Source: Halomonas smyrnensis AAD6 (GTDB taxonomy: Bacteria > Pseudomonadota > Gammaproteobacteria > Pseudomonadales > Halomonadaceae). From it: DNA of 64,000 nucleotides. The notes under the pieces are model-generated. The model was not told the origin of the DNA and made no database searches. It saw nothing but the letters and a program-made list of their open reading frames with translations. The stretch's first letter is position 1. Every line of letters starts with the position of its first letter. Below, piece after piece: positions 60,851 through 64,000 of the stretch. Location: the NCBI RefSeq assembly GCF_000265245.1, contig NZ_AJKS02000013.1, positions 1 through 64,000 on the forward strand. Reading direction: 5' to 3'. The translations under genes and the position numbers were made by a program.

Positions 60851-61822
60851 TCAGCCGGCCGCTTCGTCGTCGGCGCTGGCCGAGGCGTCGGCGTCCTCTT
60901 CGGGCGCCTGTGCCGGAATGTCGGCGGGGGTCTCGAGGGTCACGCGGCCGAGCTTGCCGTCGCGCAGCTCGTGCAGCAGCACCTCGGCGCCGCGGTGCAG
61001 GTCGACCTCGCCGCCGGGGCGCAGGCCACCGCGCTTGCTGGCGATGGTGGAGAGCAGGGCGTGGCCGTCGAAGCCGGCCTCGGCCAGCAGATCGAGCTGG
61101 GCGTCGCCGTCGGCCTCGACCCGGTCGGCGTCAGGATGCCCCTCGTAGGGCGGCAGCGCCTTCAGCTTGTAGCGCGCGGAAAACGCCTCGGGATAGCGCT
61201 TGGCCAGCTCGGCGGCGGCCACCACGGCCACGTCGACGTAGTCGATGGCGGTGTCGCGGATCGCGCCGCTGGCGGCCAGGCGATAGGCGCTGGCCTGATC
61301 CTCGATCTTCGGCCACAGCACCCCGGGGGTGTCGATCAGCGCCACCTGGCCGTTGATGCGCACCTTCTGCTGGCGCTTGGTGACCGCCGGTTCGTTGCCG
61401 GTCTTGGCGATGGTGCGTCCGGCCAGGCCGTTGATCAGTGTCGACTTGCCGACGTTGGGAATGCCCATGACCATCACCCGCACGTCGCGGTCGGCGCGCA
61501 CCTGGCCGGCCAGCTCGTGGCACAGCTTGGGAATGCGCTTGAGCTCGCGCGACTGGGTGGTGGTCACCGCCAGCGCGCGGGTATCGGGCTGGGCGTCGAA
61601 ATGGGCGGTCCACTCCTTGGTGCGGACCGGATCGGCCAGGTCGGCGCGCGAGAGGATCTTGAGCACCGGCTTGTGGCGGGTGAGTTCCGCCAGCATGGGG
61701 TTGGCGCTGGAGTAGGGCAGACGGGCGTCGAGCACCTCGATCACCACGTCGATCTCCGGCAGCGCCTCGAGGATCTGCCGGCGCGCCTTGTTCATGTGTC
61801 CCGGGAACCAGCCGAGCATCAT
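60851..61822 (-). CDS. rbgA: Ribosome biogenesis GTPase YlqF/RbgA
   Basis: A 323-residue circularly permuted GTPase: the G4-like motif SRAD (about 58-61) comes before the P-loop GIPNVGKST (120-128), then DTPGVLWPK (G3). The opening GWFPGHMNKARR is the family hallmark. It assists late 50S assembly. The acidic C-terminal tail EEDADASASADDEAAG is extra. GGAGAGGG precedes two adjacent ATG codons (61822 and 61819), so the exact start is uncertain by one residue. Confidence 0.93.
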   Translation of the reverse strand: MMLGWFPGHMNKARRQILEALPEIDVVIEVLDARLPYSSANPMLAELTRHKPVLKILSRADLADPVRTKEWTAHFDAQPDTRALAVTTTQSRELKRIPKLCHELAGQVRADRDVRVMVMGIPNVGKSTLINGLAGRTIAKTGNEPAVTKRQQKVRINGQVALIDTPGVLWPKIEDQASAYRLAASGAIRDTAIDYVDVAVVAAAELAKRYPEAFSARYKLKALPPYEGHPDADRVEADGDAQLDLLAEAGFDGHALLSTIASKRGGLRPGGEVDLHRGAEVLLHELRDGKLGRVTLETPADIPAQAPEEDADASASADDEAAG

Positions 61823-61895
61823 CCCTCTCCTGCTACTCAATGAAACGGCCGACCATCATAGCAGATGGCCGGCCGCTGCAGGGCGGGGCAGGGCG

Positions 61896-62297
61896 CTATT
61901 CGCCGGGGTGGAAGTCGATGGCCACCGAGTTGATGCAGAAGCGCTGGCCGGTGGTCTCCTGCGGACCGTCGGGGAAGACGTGGCCGAGGTGAGCGTCGCA
62001 GCGGGCGCAGAGCACCTCGACGCGCTGCATGCCATGGCTGGAATCCGCCTGGTGTTCCACGCAGCCGGTGCCCAGGGGGCGGTCGAAGCTCGGCCAGCCG
62101 CAGCCGGCGTCGAACTTGTGCTCGTTCTCGAACAGCGGCGCGTGACAGCACACGCAGTGATAGATGCCCTGTTCGTCGTTGACTCGGTAGTCGCCGGAGA
62201 AGGGGCGCTCGGTGCCTTTCTCTCGGGTCACGTGGTACTGCTCGGGGGTGAGCTGTTCACGCCATTCGGCCTCGCTCTTCTCTAGCTTCTTGCGCAT
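61896..62297 (-). CDS. msrB: Peptide-methionine (R)-S-oxide reductase
   Basis: A 133-residue MsrB that reduces the R epimer of methionine sulfoxide. Catalytic C121 is in [13 protein letters not shown]; zinc is held by C48/C51 and C97/C100. No signal peptide, so it is cytoplasmic, in contrast to the exported MsrA at 14.5 kb. It is 73 bases upstream of rbgA and may share its transcript. Divergent from the tRNA array. Confidence 0.96.
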   Translation of the reverse strand: MRKKLEKSEAEWREQLTPEQYHVTREKGTERPFSGDYRVNDEQGIYHCVCCHAPLFENEHKFDAGCGWPSFDRPLGTGCVEHQADSSHGMQRVEVLCARCDAHLGHVFPDGPQETTGQRFCINSVAIDFHPGE

Positions 62298-62409
62298 GGC
62301 CTCTACTCCTCGGTTGCGTCGCCAGGTGCGTGCACCTCATTGTGACATCAAGACACGGCGTTTTTTCCAGCCCGATCGTTAACGCTAGATCGTCGTGCCA
62401 CTCCCATGC

Positions 62410-62438
62410 TTGACACTTTCCCGCCGTGTCAGTACTAT
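62410..62438 (+). promoter_or_regulatory. Promoter of the tRNA-Glu/Gly array
   Basis: A consensus TTGACA (62410-62415), a 17-base spacer and TACTAT (62433-62438), followed by a GC-rich discriminator GCGCC, lie 30 bases before the first tRNA. The GC discriminator is typical of stringently controlled stable RNA promoters. Confidence 0.8.
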
Positions 62439-62468
62439 ATGCGCCATCTCGACGAGGCGAGACACAGC

Positions 62469-62544
62469 GTCCCATTCGTCTAGTGGTCCAGGACACCGCC
62501 CTTTCACGGCGGTAACAGGGGTTCGAACCCCCTATGGGACGCCA
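62469..62544 (+). tRNA. tRNA-Glu (TTC), copy 1
   Basis: Full 76-base cloverleaf with anticodon TTC, acceptor stem GTCCCAT/ATGGGAC, T loop TTCGAAC and encoded CCA. Confidence 0.97.
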
Positions 62545-62568
62545 CTCTTCTCGATGAGATACCGGAGC

Positions 62569-62643
62569 GCGGGAATAGCTCAGTGGTAGAGCATCGCCTT
62601 GCCAAGGCGAGGGTCGCGAGTTCGAATCTCGTTTCCCGCTCCA
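62569..62643 (+). tRNA. tRNA-Gly (GCC), copy 1
   Basis: Full 75-base cloverleaf with anticodon GCC in CTTGCCAAG, acceptor stem GCGGGAA/TTCCCGC, T loop TTCGAAT and encoded CCA. Confidence 0.97.
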
Positions 62644-62647
62644 ATGC

Positions 62648-62723
62648 GTCCCATTCGTCTAGTGGTCCAGGACACCGCCCTTTCACGGCGGTAACAGGGG
62701 TTCGAACCCCCTATGGGACGCCA
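62648..62723 (+). tRNA. tRNA-Glu (TTC), copy 2
   Basis: Identical to copy 1 over all 76 bases. Confidence 0.97.
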
Positions 62724-62750
62724 CTTCCGGTGTTTGACAATGCGAAAGCT

Positions 62751-62825
62751 GCGGGAATAGCTCAGTGGTAGAGCATCGCCTTGCCAAGGCGAGGGTCGCG
62801 AGTTCGAATCTCGTTTCCCGCTCCA
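62751..62825 (+). tRNA. tRNA-Gly (GCC), copy 2
   Basis: Identical to tRNA-Gly copy 1 over all 75 bases. Confidence 0.97.
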
Positions 62826-62861
62826 TCTTCCTTCGGGATGATGGGTTTTAGAGTAGGGCCT

Positions 62862-62914
62862 GCGAGGGTCGCGAGCTGGTGCGCCAGCCCGGTCGAATCT
62901 CGTTTCCCGCTCCA
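62862..62914 (+). pseudogene. Broken 3' part of a tRNA-Gly with a 17-base insertion
   Basis: GCGAGGGTCGCGAG (62862-62875) and TCGAATCTCG...CCGCTCCA (62893-62914) match the tRNA-Gly 3' half, but between them 17 bases replace one T of the T loop. The insert contains CTGG..CCAG. The 5' half (acceptor, D and anticodon arms) is missing, so it cannot fold as a tRNA. Confidence 0.88.
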
Positions 62915-62937
62915 TTTGCTCATAGAGCAATGATTGC

Positions 62938-63013
62938 GTCCCATTCGTCTAGTGGCCTAGGACACCGCCCTTTCACGGCGGTAACAGGGGTTCGAACCCC
63001 CTATGGGACGCCA
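62938..63013 (+). tRNA. tRNA-Glu (TTC), copy 3, variant D loop
   Basis: As copies 1 and 2, except that the D loop reads GGCCTAGG in place of GGTCCAGG. Arms and anticodon are intact. Confidence 0.96.
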
Positions 63014-63034
63014 CTACGCAGTACTCCCTTCCAA

Positions 63035-63109
63035 GCGGGAATAGCTCAGTGGTAGAGCATCGCCTTGCCAAGGCGAGGGTCGCGAGTTCGAATCTCGTTT
63101 CCCGCTCCA
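63035..63109 (+). tRNA. tRNA-Gly (GCC), copy 3
   Basis: Identical to tRNA-Gly copies 1 and 2. Confidence 0.97.
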
Positions 63110-63122
63110 GTAGGCCTCCAGG

Positions 63123-63142
63123 GAATCTCTCTTCCCGCTCCA
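63123..63142 (+). pseudogene. Last 20 bases of a lost tRNA-Gly copy
   Basis: GAATCTC, two extra bases and TTCCCGCTCCA match the end of tRNA-Gly, with nothing recognisable before. It is 14 bases after the last intact tRNA. Confidence 0.65.
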
Positions 63143-63367
63143 GATTGTCTTAAGCACTTCTCTGATCACCGGTCCGGCCCAATGCGCCTGCCCGGGATGT
63201 CGTTTTTCTGCCCCTGGCGTCTGTCGATAGGCGTCTTTCCTCGCCGTGCCGCAAGCGCTTGCCTCCCGGCAAACGGCCCAACTCGTTCGCCAGCGATTGA
63301 ACCTGGCGGAATCGCCCCCATAGTAGTGGGCCTTCGACGACATTCATCCAAGTACACAGGACTGCTC

Positions 63368-64000
63368 ATGGCCGAACCGGCGCTGTCCATTCGTGGCCTG
63401 ACCAAGGTCTACGGCAATGGCTTCCAAGCCCTCAAGGGCATCGACCTCGATGTCGAGCAGGGCGACTTCTACGCCCTGCTGGGCCCCAACGGTGCGGGCA
63501 AGTCCACCACCCTCGGGGTGGTCTGTTCGCTGGTGCAGAAGACCGCCGGCAAGGTCTCGATCTTCGGCATCGACATCGACAAGGACTTCGCCAAGGCGAA
63601 GTACCATCTGGGCGTGGTGCCCCAGGAATTCAACTTCAACCAGTTCGAGAAGGTCATCGACATCGTGCTGGCCCAGGCGGGCTACTACGGCATGTCGCGC
63701 CGCGAGGCCCTGCCGCGCGCCGAGGAACTGCTGCGCGACCTGGGGCTGTGGGACAAGCGCAACGGCAGCGCCCGCATGCTCTCCGGCGGCATGAAGCGCC
63801 GGCTGATGATCGCCCGCGCCCTGATGCATCGCCCCAAGCTGCTGATCCTCGACGAGCCGACCGCCGGGGTCGACATCGAGCTGCGCCGCAGCATGTGGGA
63901 GTACATGCGCCGCATCAACGAGAAGGAAGGCACCACCATCATTCTCACCACCCACTACCTGGAAGAGGCCGAGAGCCTGTGCCGGCGGGTGGGCATCATC
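63368..64000 (+). CDS. yadG: ABC transporter ATP-binding protein, YadG-like, 3' end outside the window
   Basis: The first 211 residues of an ABC ATPase. Walker A GPNGAGKST is at about 39-47, the Q loop VVPQE, the signature LSGGMKRR and Walker B LLILDEPTAG are all present, so the protein seems functional. The sequence FNFNQFEKVIDIVLAQAGYYG resembles the YadG group, which pairs with a YadH-type permease, expected just to the right of the window. Substrate unknown. The start at 63368 has CAGGA upstream. The 225 bases before it, after the tRNA remnants, show no gene. Confidence 0.9.
   Translation, partial: MAEPALSIRGLTKVYGNGFQALKGIDLDVEQGDFYALLGPNGAGKSTTLGVVCSLVQKTAGKVSIFGIDIDKDFAKAKYHLGVVPQEFNFNQFEKVIDIVLAQAGYYGMSRREALPRAEELLRDLGLWDKRNGSARMLSGGMKRRLMIARALMHRPKLLILDEPTAGVDIELRRSMWEYMRRINEKEGTTIILTTHYLEEAESLCRRVGII

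Noticed and set aside
62862..62914. A fourth functional tRNA-Gly
   Set aside because: The 5' half is missing and the T loop is interrupted by 17 bases, so the cloverleaf cannot form.

Overview
The window is about 64 kb of dense, high-GC chromosome from a gammaproteobacterium, most likely Halomonas or another member of the Halomonadaceae. The reasons are gene content and order: gabDT, a 531-class isocitrate lyase (aceA), monomeric isocitrate dehydrogenase, the giant NAD-glutamate dehydrogenase, a pyrD-rmf-rlmKL block and an msrB-rbgA-alaA-htpX block of Pseudomonas/Halomonas type, and the conserved rluE-nudJ-mnmA-hflD-purB run. Taxonomy is inference; there is no rRNA here. No plasmid, prophage, insertion sequence or CRISPR array was seen, so this is mostly core chromosome.

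Layout. 1-5 kb (minus): an MFS exporter followed by ycjX and the start of ycjF, then an SGLT-like sodium:solute symporter and a tiny membrane protein. 5-9 kb: DUF924 and GlsB-like proteins (plus), then the gabD-gabT operon for GABA catabolism (minus). 9-15.2 kb: an 820-residue protein with three DUF1266-like repeats, a NlpC/P60 lipoprotein, a divergent LysR/MFS pair resembling ynfL/ynfM, and an exported MsrA. 15.3-20.3 kb: a membrane VTT domain fused to a disulfide oxidoreductase and translationally coupled to a CDP-alcohol phosphatidyltransferase, then SlyD, SlyB-like and small unknown proteins. 20.7-24.4 kb: aceA with palindromic sites upstream, a GNAT and the ribosomal oxygenase RoxA. 24.7-29.1 kb: the tRNA-modification/purine run purB-hflD-mnmA-nudJ-rluE. 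29.3-36.6 kb: icd, then clpS-clpA-infA-bpt-aat, which together hold nearly the whole bacterial N-degron pathway. 36.7-45.3 kb: ftsK-lolA, a twelve-copy 14-bp tandem repeat, rarA, a degenerate hemerythrin, murI and trmA. 45.6-54 kb: gdhB, a small lipoprotein, mgtE, pyrD and rmf. 54.2-62.3 kb: rlmKL, a glutaredoxin-like protein, a WGR-domain protein, pdxB, htpX, alaA, rbgA and msrB. 62.4-63.2 kb: a tRNA array alternating Glu and Gly three times, with broken tRNA-Gly copies. The window ends inside a yadG-like ABC ATPase.

How the genes relate. Carbon-nitrogen metabolism is well represented (gabDT to succinate, aceA and icd at the isocitrate branch point, gdhB, alaA). Proteostasis and repair form a second theme (ClpSA, Bpt, Aat, HtpX, SlyD, MsrA outside and MsrB inside the cytoplasm). 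Translation is the third (infA, rmf, rlmKL, rbgA, RoxA, RluE, MnmA, TrmA, tRNAs). I did not find a clearly new multi-gene system. The most unusual signals are the 14-bp repeat plus terminator cassette present at two loci, the decaying tRNA array, the palindromes around aceA, the VTT-oxidoreductase/CDP-alcohol transferase pair, and a hemerythrin-like protein that has lost most of its iron ligands. All functional calls rest on reading the translated sequences without database searches.
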